Assembly: GCA_003586115.2 (NCBI GenBank)
Contig: QVOM02000021.1
Location: forward strand, 12,612,478-12,676,477
DNA: 64,000 nt
DNA from: Salvator merianae
Lineage: Eukaryota; Chordata; Lepidosauria; Squamata; Teiidae
Direction: 5' to 3'
The position numbers and the translations under genes were made by a program. Positions 33,434 through 43,292 of this stretch are shown here, in pieces. Below the pieces are notes generated by a model. It searched no databases. It had not been told where the DNA came from and saw nothing but the letters and a program-made list of their open reading frames with translations. How positions within the stretch are numbered: the first letter of the stretch is position 1; each line of letters begins with the position of its first letter.

Positions 33434-33485
33434 CATAGATTCATAGGATTAGAATAGAACATTTAGCTCATCAAGCTGAACTCCT
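33434..33485 (-). mobile_element. CR1 3'-terminal remnant
   Basis: CATAGATTCATAGGATTAGA and the following 30 bases match the reverse complement of the CR1 terminus (cf. TCTATGATTCTAA at 8748-8761). About 50 bp survive. Confidence 0.45.
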
Positions 33486-33520
33486 CCTTTTGGGTTTTTC
33501 TTTCTTTTTTCTGTCCACGT

Positions 33521-33687
33521 GAGCCTCACTTCTGCCATGGTGAGGATCAGGCACGGCTACCAGCATTTGCACCACTTCAGGTAAGATTTCCGACCACACA
33601 GTGTGGACAGTGTCTGCACTGCAAGGTCTATTCCACTTTAGAGTGGGATGATTATCCCATTCTAAGGTGGAAAGTGTGAAAAGGCCC
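33521..33687. mobile_element. Harbinger-like element, right part
   Basis: Ends TAAGGTGGAAAGTGTGAAAA then GGCCC, with the subterminal hairpin ATGATTATCCCATTCT. Upstream ATCAGGCACGGCTACCAGCA matches ATCAGGCATGGCTACTGGCA of the 43.3 kb copy. Left two thirds missing. Confidence 0.6.
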
Positions 33688-33734
33688 ACTATGTGCTCTC
33701 AGGAAGAAGAACAAGAAAAGGTGGCTTTTAAGGT

Positions 33735-34270
33735 TGTTTCCACACCCACATTGCTTGGAGTGGTTTAACTATTCCTCTCTAACCTGTTCCAGACCCAGCA
33801 CAGCAGGTGCCATCTGCATTGCAAAGGTGAGAATGCCAGTACTGACAGGAATGTGGAGGCACCATAGTTGTTCCAATCCACACAATTGACTTCCCACCCA
33901 AGGCACCATTCACCCCTGCCAGTGACTGGCCCATGCTTCATCTCTCATGCATTGTGTCTGGTGCACAAGGGCAGAGCTGAACATTATAGGCTTTGAAGGT
34001 AGAATGCCTACCTCCATGCTGGGATTTTGAAAATGATCTTCAGAAGCTTGCATAAGTTTAGAAGGTGGAGCTGTGGTGTTTTCCTTGTTCTAGACCACAC
34101 GCGGAAGTGCCGATGTCTGGACCGGAACAGATGATGTTAGTATAGCTGTAGATTTCTTCAAACAGGTCTACAGATAATCCAAAATAGGGACCTTTTGGGC
34201 TGGTTCTGGGCCGGAATAGCACTAGTCCAATGCGCTGCTTAGTCTGGACTACTGACCGAGTGTGGAAACA
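33735..34270. mobile_element. DNA element family F, copy 2
   Basis: 536 bp with perfect 11-bp inverted ends, TGTTTCCACAC and GTGTGGAAACA. Collinear with 25614-26169. No coding capacity apart from a 91-codon minus frame (34058-34333) that crosses the right end. Target duplication not evident. Confidence 0.75.
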
Positions 34271-34687
34271 GTCTTGTCTCTGACACACTCTAAGGTTGTT
34301 TTTCATTTTGTAACCTTTTGCAATACATACCAAGACTTATTAATGATACTATATCTTCCAGACTTTGCTTTCAAAATGTGTCTGTTGAAGTATATACAGT
34401 ATATATATTTTGTTTCATTTTCCTGTGTTTGTAAGCCTAAGCTTTTGTTTCCTCTGTATTTCAAGCCCCTTGAATGACACTATGGTTTCAAAATCTTTAG
34501 AGCATTCAAATCTATATTTCACAGTAACAAGCAAGAGCAAATTTCAGGATTTCTAAATGGGATTCTTCACAACCTCCATTCCCTTTTTTTGCTGTTGATG
34601 CTGGCAGTTTCATTTCACACTAATTATTCCCAATGATGGAAAGAGGCAGCTACTCAGTCACTGCCCATGGACAACTACTGACATCAG

Positions 34688-34703
34688 GACTTTCTCTTGA
34701 TTA
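34688..34703 (+). repeat. 16-bp L1 target duplication, left
   Basis: GACTTTCTCTTGATTA; identical copy at 35907-35922. Directly followed by the poly-T that is the L1 poly-A tail on the minus strand. Confidence 0.95.
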
Positions 34704-35906
34704 TTTTTTTTTCCTTTGATCCACCCCTCCCCCACCCCATCCTAGTCCCGAACAGCTGAAAACATGTATTCAGTTTCGATGGACAACCATTTGTTAATAT
34801 TTAATACTTCAGTTCTCAATAAACATGGTGCTTCTGGTCTGTTTATATATTCCAGAAAATCTTTCCATTTCTCTTTAACTGTAATTGATCCCTCTACTCC
34901 CATATATTTAAGATGGTAATGTCTGGAGATGTCAAATTTATATTGGTCCAGTACATAATGAAACCAAATTTCCAATGACAATTTTAGTTTATCCCTCCAT
35001 CCATATACTATTGTAGCCAGTGCTGCATATAATAGTTGGGTCAACATGTATTCTTGATTTTTTCTAATACTTAAACCTGTAAATATCTGTCAAATACATA
35101 ATTCTGGAGAAGATATAAGCCTTATTTTCATAATTTCATATATTTTAGCTTCCACAGTTTTCCAAAATAATTGAACTTCTGGGCAAACCCACCACATATG
35201 TATATATGTACCTTTAACACCACATAAATGCCAACAACGAGAGGAAAGTGTAGTTATCATATTGGCTAATTGAGCTGGTGTTCTGTACCATTTATGAACC
35301 AGCTTCATCTTTAACTCTTTAATTCTGTTATGTTTTGTTAATTGAATATCTCTTATCTTGTTTTCAATATCCTGTCTGCTAATATTTATATCCTTTTGCC
35401 AGGTACCAACCATACTATTAATTATACCTTCTTTAGCGTCAGTTATTAACTTATAAATCCTACTACTAGTTCTTTTTCTATTCTTTAGCCATTTTTTAAT
35501 TATTTCCTCAAATTTAGTAGTTGGTAATTTAAATAATTCCGGAATATTGTTAGCCTCGAAGAAATTGTCTGTAGCCAGTTTCTAGGTCCCAATATCTCTC
35601 TTAATTTCTGGTTTGTAAATAACTCATTTTTTTCATCAAAAAAGTCACCAATAAGGGAAATCCCTTTTTGCTTTAATATTTTTAATATTCTAATATTCAA
35701 TATTTCAACTTTACTGTTTATTTGCTCTATTAGACTAAATTTCAAAAATTCTCTTACATATATTTTTTGCCATCTTTTCCAGATATTAATAGTGGATTTT
35801 AAAGGTCCATATAGTAGCTTAAGTTTTTTATTTTCCATTCTTGGAAATATTACTGAGATATTAGTCAGATTGTGCATTTGCCTTTCTATATTCACCCATT
35901 TTGTTT
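34704..35906 (-). mobile_element. L1 LINE insertion, 5'-truncated (ORF2 C-terminal part)
   Basis: A 1.2-kb minus-strand insertion with every mark of L1 retrotransposition: poly-A tail at 34704-34712, a 16-bp perfect target duplication on both sides, and 5' truncation. Three frames, 35500-35895, 35090-35413 and 34742-35047, cover the ORF2 C-terminal third in order. The middle one holds the cysteine-rich motif CWHLCGVKGTYIHMWWVC, diagnostic of L1 ORF2. The last contains VKEKWKDFLEYI near the protein's end. Endonuclease and reverse transcriptase are absent. Two frame breaks separate the three pieces, so the copy is old enough to have decayed but the duplication is intact. Confidence 0.95.
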
Positions 35907-35922
35907 GACTTTCTCTTGATTA
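35907..35922 (+). repeat. 16-bp L1 target duplication, right
   Basis: GACTTTCTCTTGATTA, identical to 34688-34703; marks the 5' (truncated) end of the L1 insert. Confidence 0.95.
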
Positions 35923-37193
35923 TGAAATTTAATGTCTCAGATGAGAAAAAATTAGTCTCTATGTTTAAAAAAAAGAAATGAAATAGAAAGGGTCGACAGT
36001 TTGGGAATTAGCTCCATCATGGCTTAGTAAATACCAATTTTTATTGGCATTTTCACTGTTACTTTTGGCTTACCTCTAGGTAAGTCTGCTGGCTTTAAGC
36101 AATCTTAGGCCATCTCTAGACACCGACCAAATTTAGTGCCAGCAGGTGATATTCCAGAGGAAAAGCCCATCAGGAATGATTGCCTGTTGGCTCGACAGCA
36201 CAGGGTATTGCACTGTCTGTCCACTATCATGACCATCGCACATGCATGTTCACTGTAAACCTATCTATGTTTCCACCCACATCTCCTTATTTCAGCCAAG
36301 AAATCAGACATGACATATTAGAGATATTTTCTCAATTTGCTTTGCTTTTGCACAAAGCACTTACTTTTCTCAAACAATGCATATCAAAATACCTCCCTAT
36401 AAGCATCTATTCATTCCTTCCTGATATCCATCACATCTGGTTTCGCACTGGGTTTGGAGTGTGGTGGTCATAGATGCAGAATGGCTCTGGTTTCATATCA
36501 TTCATGTCATAAAGTCATTGTTCTTGAGTGAGCATGCATCATCTTTGCATTCTTTGGTCCTGTATGACTGTTTGGCTAACAAAAGAAATTGCGATTTGTC
36601 ATGCTGGGAATTAGACTGCATGAATTATGGGCTCATATGCTCCCCCTCTCCTTTCTTCTATTGGCAAAGGTATGAGCAGTTCAGAAACTTTCATCATCAT
36701 TTTGCCACTGATAGTTGCAGTATCTGAATCAGTAAGCTGTGGCAAATTTTAATAAATGCTTTCCTCCTCTAGGGATGGCAGCACCTAGCTGGCTTTGGCT
36801 GATCTCAAAAAGGTAACAGGGGTAGGGCTGGTAGGTGGTTGCCAAGAAAGCTGCTCACCAGGATATATGCATGTAGTCCCAAATTCAACTTGAAGATAGC
36901 TCTATGAAAGTGCTTTCTTCAAAGGCAAGAGATAATATGAATCATGTGAATTTTGTGTGTTTGCAAGGAAACATTTGAAAAATTGGCTTGTGCATTCCCA
37001 CAAAGACTTTTTTTGCTGTCGTGATGCTTGTAGATGTATTAAAGGTAACAAACTTATGTATGCACAGAGTTGCCTGACAGTAAACTACTTTAAGCTCAGT
37101 GCGATTTGCTTCTGAATAAGTAAGAGAATTGTGCCATATGCTTCAGACTATGCATACTAATATGCTGCTCTTGATTTATTCCCTATTGGACAA
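35923..37193. other. Unassigned sequence
   Basis: Two overlapping plus frames (36180-36473, 36461-36727), no domain. No repeat ends seen. Confidence 0.4.
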
Positions 37194-37733
37194 TCAGAGT
37201 TTTATGTCAAGCTGCTCAGGATATGATCCATAAATATACCAGGCAGATTTTTTTGAAGCAAGGCCATTTTGGTATATCACTGCATATCCCATGATGCACT
37301 GGAATGGGTTATGAGTAACCTGTTTTACGAGCTGTCCACATTGTGGACAGCCCATTATAAGCCAGCTTTGGAGACTGGGAATGGAGGTTTCTGGCCTTTG
37401 ATGCTGACTGGGGTTTTTCACTTGAGTGCCCAGAAGCAGCATGCTTCCAGTGCTGATTCTGGATGTCAGATGAAAATGGTGCCAGCCTTTAGTTTGCACA
37501 TTGGCCATGGTCTGGTACACTGCAGTGGAATGCTTGTGGACTGCAGCATTTTGGCACTGTATCCTGTTCCATAACCTCATCCTGTGTGGACATACCAGTC
37601 TACTGGGAGGGGTTGTAGCCTCCCAGTAAATTGTTCCATTGCACAGATGACATGTTCCATGGGATGCACTGGGCTGGTCTTCCAGGCCAGTATTAAAGGA
37701 CCCAAGGTCATAAAGAGAAAAGTTGCTAACCAT
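37194..37733 (-). CDS. 179-codon open frame, unknown, possibly chance or old transposon
   Basis: The longest unexplained frame in the window after the CR1 one, starting ATG at 37733. It encodes a Cys/His/Trp-containing protein (HLCNGTIYWEATTPPSR; GCPQCGQLVKQVTHNPF) but no motif I can name. A plus frame of 101 codons overlaps it (37269-37574). The 21-bp palindrome GCTGTCCACATTGTGGACAGC (37331-37351) lies inside. No splice or promoter support. It may be the inside of an unrecognised DNA element. Confidence 0.2.
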   Translation of the reverse strand: MVSNFSLYDLGSFNTGLEDQPSASHGTCHLCNGTIYWEATTPPSRLVCPHRMRLWNRIQCQNAAVHKHSTAVYQTMANVQTKGWHHFHLTSRISTGSMLLLGTQVKNPSQHQRPETSIPSLQSWLIMGCPQCGQLVKQVTHNPFQCIMGYAVIYQNGLASKKSAWYIYGSYPEQLDIKL

Positions 37734-37836
37734 GAGTTAAAACAGAAAACGTTTTTCCTATAAACTGTTTGCCTTCCCAGCAAAGGAGAGGCCTCTTTAT
37801 TAGTTTCTTAGGAGGAAGTATATCTGATATGCTAGG

Positions 37837-38028
37837 CAGCAGTGGCCCATCGCTTTAAGGGTGGGTGTTCAGAACGCGAGGGGAGGGGGCGATTGCTGTT
37901 CACAGGGCCTCCAGGCCTCTGTACTGTCGCAGCTGTGACAGTATGGAGGCCCAGAGGCCCTGCAAACAGCAATTGCCCCCTTCCCACGGGTTCCAAACAC
38001 CTGCCCTTAAAGCGATGGACGGCCACTG
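37837..38028. mobile_element. Foldback hAT-like MITE (TTTAAGGG family), copy D
   Basis: 192 bp. Left CAGCAGTGGCCCATCGCTTT and right AAAGCGATGGACGGCCACTG pair; the whole element folds back, with GGCCTCCAGGCCTCTGTACT opposite AGTATGGAGGCCCAGAGGCC. Flanking octamers ATGCTAGG (37829-37836) and GTGCTAGG (38029-38036) differ at one base, a good hAT target duplication. Confidence 0.85.
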
Positions 38029-39544
38029 GTGCTAGGACAAGGAGAAACATACCCAGCCAGTGCCAAATAGGTGACTTTGATAGACTCATTCACTCCCTGG
38101 CCACCTCCTATTTCTGAGGTCTTGAAGTGTCAGCATTCCTTGCAACTTACAGTAGCTACTGAACATTGCTCATCCTTTTTTGTTTAAAAGATACAGCGTT
38201 CTCCTCCTTTCAAATAATCATTTCATTTTTTTTGTTTGCGGTTTATCTCTGCACTGCAACTTTGCTGTCCCAGTGGTCTAGTTTTGGTTCCTGTCCTTGA
38301 AAGCCCCAAATTTGCCATTGAAAGGGGATGATCAAAAAGAAAATATTAAATAAGACCATTAAAGAAAATAAAACGCCAAGAACCTGCATCAGCGGCATGC
38401 ATTACATATGAAAAAGCAACAAAAATATGTGATCTTGATACTAAATTTGATTGGTAAGCAACAGAATTTGTGTTTGGGAGCGGGGGAGCAGCTCCAAGTG
38501 TAGGCTAAAAGGCCGAAGAGCCTGCTTTGGAAATTTCCTCCTTCTAAACTTTGATTTAATGTTACATTTTGTATTTTATGAAGCAAGTGCTTACATAAGC
38601 ATTACTGCTGTTGTCAGTAATACTGTAACATTTGTCTTCCATCCCTTTGTTGCTCAGGGAATGTGTTGAATTTTTAGTGAGTTGACTTTTGCCATTTATT
38701 TCACAAGGCACAGCTGTAATCTGCTATAACCCAGCCAATTTGGACTACAAATGAAATGCTAACTGAATAAAGTGCCTTCAAACAGTACTTTCTAAATATC
38801 TTTAGATTTAATTCTCAAATTCCTGTGAAGGAAACCCAGTTGCAAATCTCCGCTTGGTAGTAAAGCTACCTGGATGGCCTTTAGTCACAAGAGGTCAGCC
38901 TGTTCCTCTTCATAGGAACATTGTGAAGTCAATGGAGGAAAGACGGAAATTAATGTAATATAAAGAAAATAATTATTCCAGTCCTTTCTTTATTATTATT
39001 TATTATGTGTGTTGCTTTATGGAGGACCACGCTCCAGTTGAAGGAGGGTTCTGTTTGCAGGACTGTCCTTTCTGATACAATTTAAGGAACATTAAGAATC
39101 GAAGGCAGGAAGTTTCATGGATTTGCCCATGATTAGCAGCACCAAGATCTACAGAATGGAGATGCAGATGCAATGGCATTGTCGTTTGCTCCAGCAAAAT
39201 CCTAAACAGGCAGTAAGGGCATTGGGATTATGGACAGCTAGCTAGGATCACATCTCCTTCCTGTTCTGTCTCTGCTTTGGGATGCTATAGCCCCAAACCT
39301 CTATCCCCCAGAAAATGTCCTTCTTTTCTTGGGAAGACAAAGGCAACGCTTTCCTGTCTTTACCTCATCATATGTAGTTAATAGGTGAGATTATGGGGAA
39401 TTCTGCACTGGCAGATATACCAGACCACCAAGCGTACTAAGAGCCTCCTTTCCACACACTGGTGTGGTCTAAGGGAAACACTATACTGAATGCAAAATTG
39501 CCCTAAATCTTTTCTAGCTAAATGGATTTCTCAATATACAGGGT
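38029..39544. other. Unassigned sequence
   Basis: No repeat recognised. Short frames only (up to 72 codons at 38451-38669). T-run with TTTTTTTTG at 38227-38235. Confidence 0.4.
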
Positions 39545-39790
39545 TTTTAAAAAATGTTTTTAAATGTTCTTAATTTATTTGTTTTACAAAATCAAATCAA
39601 AACAATATAATACATGAAAATCCCCCACCTCCCTGGTGAACCCCCCCAATCTAATACATGATTTCCTTCCTGTTCGCTCCCTACTTCCTTTACCAAATAT
39701 TCCACTATCGCCTTCCATTTTCCTTTCAAATCTGCAATTTCTCCATATGCAGGTAACTGTAAGAGCACAATCTCCATGTGTCCTGTTGCA
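39545..39790 (-). mobile_element. L1 LINE 3' end
   Basis: Minus strand: ADLKGKWKAIVEYLVKEV (about 39690-39745) matches the last part of L1 ORF2 (cf. VKEKWKDFLEYI in the 34.7 kb copy). It is followed by an A/T-rich 3' UTR ending AACATTTAAAAACATTTTTT and an A-run at 39545-39560. About 240 bp, 5'-truncated; flanking duplication not found. Confidence 0.65.
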
Positions 39791-39793
39791 AGT

Positions 39794-40288
39794 TAGGCAG
39801 GGGCTGCCTCCAGACGTTAGCTGCCTAATCTAATCTGGTATTTAGCAATATTCCAGAGTAAAGTGCTTCCAGAATCATTGCATGTTGCCCAGTTGGCAAA
39901 GCGACAGCACAGGACGAACGGAGGCACTTACCTGCATGGATGCTTGCTTCCATGATGGCTTGGTATGTACATCTGGGTATTCTGAAAGCACAAAAGACCT
40001 GGAAGTGCGCAATTGCCACTCCATGTGCATGTGTGGCTGCCATTTCAGCCTGGTTTGCCCCTCCACATATGTGGTGCCTATTCCCAAAATGACAGATCAC
40101 ATGAGCAAGCATCCAAACAAGACAGGCCTTCTCATTTTATAGGTAAAACCTGGGTTGAGAGCTGACTTTCCCACAATAATGCAGGATTTCGCCCCAATAT
40201 CTTGGGACTATTTTGAGATTGCCACAGACATGTATGGCATTTCCGACAAGATAATCCAGGGTTTTACATCCTGTCTGGATGCAGTCAG
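39794..40288. mobile_element. Possible DNA element, weak inverted ends
   Basis: GGCTGCCTCCAGACGTTAG at the left and ATCCTGTCTGGATGCAGTCA near the right partly pair (CTGCMTCCAGAC). Internal frames overlap on both strands (39825-40112 minus, 39882-40142 plus). No target duplication. Could be coincidence. Confidence 0.3.
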
Positions 40289-40329
40289 GGTCTGCACAGG
40301 GTGGAGGCAGAGCACTTTAAGTCTTCTGC

Positions 40330-40620
40330 TTCCTTCTCCGCATTGAGAATATCACTATGTGCTGCCCTTCCCACTGAGATCAACGCGCGCGCTGTGCACT
40401 TCCTGCCCATTGAGATCAACATCAAGAATACCCTGGCTTTGATCATGATAGGCATGGAAGGGGGCTGCCTCACCATCTCAATCTCAGCAAGGGAATTCCC
40501 AGCTTTGATCTTGACAGTGGGGGCAGCCCTCCCTCCTGCAGTCAGAATCATAGTGAGGGAATTCCCAGCTTCAATTCTGACAGCAGGGCCTTTTTCTGAA
40601 TGGAAGGAATGGCCCCTAGG
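40330..40620. repeat. Degenerate internal repeat, about 66-bp period
   Basis: GAGGGAATTCCCAGCTT-like blocks at about 40489 and 40555, with further diverged units upstream (CATTGAGATCAAC repeated). Open frames of 121 (minus) and 126 (plus) codons cross it and show the same periodicity, e.g. RIEAGNSL and KIKAGNSL on the minus strand. CGCGCGCG at 40383-40390 is unusual here. Confidence 0.55.
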
Positions 40621-41059
40621 ACATTTGTTATGTTTGAATACATGTGCCAAGAGGACCAGTAAATGTCCTTACATGCCTTAGTAGTAGCAGGCCCACTGCC
40701 TCAAGAGCTCCAAGAGCTTTTCAGTCTGTTTTGTCATTGAAGCACTACAGCAGTGCTTGTGTCCGCATCCAGGCAGACACAACACTCTCTGCAAATCAAA
40801 TGTGCAATGAGGGGGCAGTGTCATGCAAATAGTGCACCCGCATGGCACATTCAAAGCATTATAGAGGTGCTGTGCGGATCTTGCCTAAATCTGCAAGATT
40901 GCAGATATGGCTTTTAGCTGTCCACACGTTGATTAATACAGTCTTCCTTTATAGTGTACAGTTTTGTATAACATGATTTTGCTTTTACGTAGTTGGTAAA
41001 ATGTGTCTTGTCTTTAATGAAATTCTGGACTTTTTTAATAATGTGATTTTGGCTTCTGT
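40621..41059. other. Unassigned sequence
   Basis: GTGTCCGCATCCAGGCAGACAC at 40760-40781 is a small inverted motif. No domain or repeat family. Confidence 0.35.
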
Positions 41060-41190
41060 GGCACTGTTGACTTGCAGTAGTAGACTGGTCCTCCCCTTTG
41101 CAACACCATTGACTTATTTGCTCCTCCCCTCTGCAGTGCCATTGACTGGCCATTAGTTGGCATACTCTCCCCTTTGTGCCATCATTGACT
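41060..41190. repeat. Degenerate tandem repeat, about 45-bp units
   Basis: Three units with CTCCCCTTTG/CTCCCCTCTG followed by CACCATTGACT/GCCATTGACT/ATCATTGACT. The 93-codon minus frame (40914-41195) repeats QWHCRGEE / QWCCKGED accordingly. Confidence 0.55.
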
Positions 41191-41357
41191 TCCATGGTTA
41201 GACTGAGCTTCCCAACTCTTTTCTATAACGGGCAATTACACACACTGCACAGTTTTGTACATCACGTGGTTGATGAGGGATGCTGTTAGACAAAGGATGA
41301 CTATACTAAATAGTCTGTTGGGGCAAAAATAGATACTCGTATAGTACAGAAATCTGT

Positions 41358-41365
41358 AGATTAGG
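41358..41365 (+). repeat. Left 8-bp target duplication, MITE copy E
   Basis: AGATTAGG, identical to 41511-41518. Confidence 0.9.
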
Positions 41366-41510
41366 CAGTGACAGCCTGTTGCTTTAAGGGCGGGTGTTCG
41401 GAACTCGCAGGAAGCTGCAACAGTATGGTGGCCCGGAGGCCCCGCAAACAGCAATCGCCTCCTTCCTACAGGTTCCGAACACCCACCCTTAAAGCGATGG
41501 GCCGCTGCTG
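41366..41510. mobile_element. Foldback hAT-like MITE (TTTAAGGG family), copy E
   Basis: 145 bp. Left CAGTGACAGCCTGTTGCTTT then AAGGGCGGGTGTT; right AACACCCACCCTTAAAGC then GATGGGCCGCTGCTG. It is flanked by a perfect 8-bp duplication, AGATTAGG, which fixes the ends and the hAT assignment for the whole family. Shorter than copies A and D, mostly from loss in the left half. Confidence 0.9.
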
Positions 41511-41518
41511 AGATTAGG
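41511..41518 (+). repeat. Right 8-bp target duplication, MITE copy E
   Basis: AGATTAGG, identical to 41358-41365. Confidence 0.9.
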
Positions 41519-41524
41519 ATAGGC

Positions 41525-41665
41525 CTGTTCCATTATAGTTCTCTGAGCTGGATTTGGTTGTTGCAGGCCTTTCCCCACCGGGCTAGGTAGCATCATGTTA
41601 CCTAGCCTGGTGAGGAAATGCTGCAATAACCAAATCCAGCTCAGAGAACTACTACAATGGAATAC
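41525..41665. mobile_element. Foldback palindrome, unclassified MITE
   Basis: 141 bp. GTTCTCTGAGCTGGATTTGG (41538-41557) pairs with CCAAATCCAGCTCAGAGAAC (41630-41649), and CCGGGCTAGGTAGC pairs with GTTACCTAGCCTGG. Only a few bases separate the arms in the centre (CATCAT). Terminal TTCCATTATAG / CTACAATGGAA also pair. Immediately beside copy E but a separate palindrome. Confidence 0.75.
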
Positions 41666-42992
41666 AAACACAGATATTCCAACATGTAGCTGGTCAAATT
41701 ACAGCTGTTCATATAAATGTAATCCAATGTGGGAATAAACTTGGTTTACTGCAATTTACAAAGATCAAAGCTTAATGGTAGGTAGCCGTTTAGTCTCTTA
41801 CCTGCATCCCATTTACTGGCCTCTGCTGGATATATTATATATTAATCTGAGGCCTCTTGTTGTTGTTTTTAAAGTGCAAGATAGGCACTGAAGTAGATCC
41901 ACAGGGATTCAGGGTAAAGAAGAAACAGATGAAAGTAATTTGTCTCTTTCTCCTCCTGGACCTTGTATGAATGGAAATAAAACATATATTTAACCTACCC
42001 GTCTCTGCAGAGATACCAGGATGGGTTACAAAGCACACACACACTCAGGAAAAAAACCTTCAAGAACACAGGAAGTAAAGGCACTGTACTGCATATTCAA
42101 AACAATAGAAAAGACAATGCAGTATTAATTACAGAGTAACAGCAAAATAAAGAAAAAAGGAAAGAAGGAACTGCTTGCTCCTTAAAGAACTGTGTAGAAC
42201 CATTTTGTTTTGAGTTGAGGCCAACAGCCTCAGCAAGAGCTGTTTGGACTTCACACTTTCTCTCACCTCAAGAACTCACAACCATGATGTAGGCATTTCT
42301 TGAGAACAAGACACCTTCAAAGGTTGGCATAGGATAGGGAGGACCTTAGGTATCCAGCAGACAATTGCACCAGTGTTATAAATGAGATTTGCCAGCTTAG
42401 AATGCAAATCAAATAATAATATTAAAATAAAACATTTTTATTACTCCCCACAAATATGAAAGTTGTATCCAGATATACCTCCTTTTCCGATTAACTAAGC
42501 TATTGAGAAGGCACCTCAAAAACGTCATCCACATAACTGCAGCCGAAAGCTGGCCATTAAAGCCACCAAACGTCACCTGCTTTCCACCACAAGAGGACTG
42601 AATTACCCTTCCACACTCTTCTCCCCAACAGGAGTCGGGCACTGCAGTTTCAAGGCAAACCCACCCCTTGGAAACAGACATGGCTGAAAAACAAGCCACA
42701 GTTTATTGTGTGCTTTCCTTATGATGTCCCTTCCAGGTTAATCTGGAAGAAAACAGGGAGAAAAGGCAGTCCTCTCTTCCTCTGGCTTGCTCTCTGCATC
42801 ATTGAAAATGGCTTCTTTCAAAGCATTTTGATGCAGCCAAAACATACCTGGTCCAATGTTATATCTTATCTCCAAAAAATATCACCAGTTTACAAAAAAA
42901 AATCTTTCAACAACCTTGTGCATTTTTAAAGCATGCATAATATGGCTTAAGGACCATGCTTCCAAACCCTTCCAAGTTTTGGAGAAATTATT
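41666..42992. other. Unassigned; possible L2 3' trace
   Basis: Around 41970-42035, ACCTACCCGTCTCTGCAGAG and GGATGGGTTACAA faintly recall the minus-strand L2 3' end. A 96-codon minus frame (42409-42699) ends in an A/T-rich run with AATAAA and could be a retroposed 3' end. Neither is firm. Confidence 0.3.
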
Positions 42993-43171
42993 GGCCCTTT
43001 CTGCACTTGGCCTTATTGCGGATTATATCCCGGAATAGGGGCCTGCCATCCACATGCTAGTCCAAACTATAAAAGGTCTTGCCCAGGGCCTACCACAGTC
43101 TGCACTAGCATGCAGATGGCAGGTCTCTATTCTGAGATATAATCTGGAATAAATCGAAGTACAGAAAGGCC
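42993..43171. mobile_element. Foldback MITE family M, copy 1
   Basis: 179 bp. Left GGCCCTTTCTGCACTTGGCC and right CGAAGTACAGAAAGGCC pair; the inner GATTATATCCCGGAATAGG pairs with CTATTCTGAGATATAATC; CATCCACATGCTAG with CTAGCATGCAGATG. TATT flanks both ends. Same family as 55558-55737. Confidence 0.75.
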
Positions 43172-43289
43172 TATTGTCCTCAGATTCCTTTCCTAACTAC
43201 TTTGCTAACTTATAGGTACTAGTCTGAGTACCATTAATTATGGCTGGAATGTTCATTATTAAAATGGGAATATTTTTTCTCGAAAAGAT

Positions 43290-43292
43290 TTA
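43290..43292 (+). repeat. TTA target duplication, left
   Basis: TTA before the element; TTA follows at 44044-44046. Three-base TTA/TAA duplication is the PIF/Harbinger signature. Confidence 0.75.

Noticed and set aside
37331..37351. 21-bp palindrome as an operator-like site
   Set aside because: Bacterial-type operator logic does not apply here; more likely a hairpin within an unrecognised transposon.
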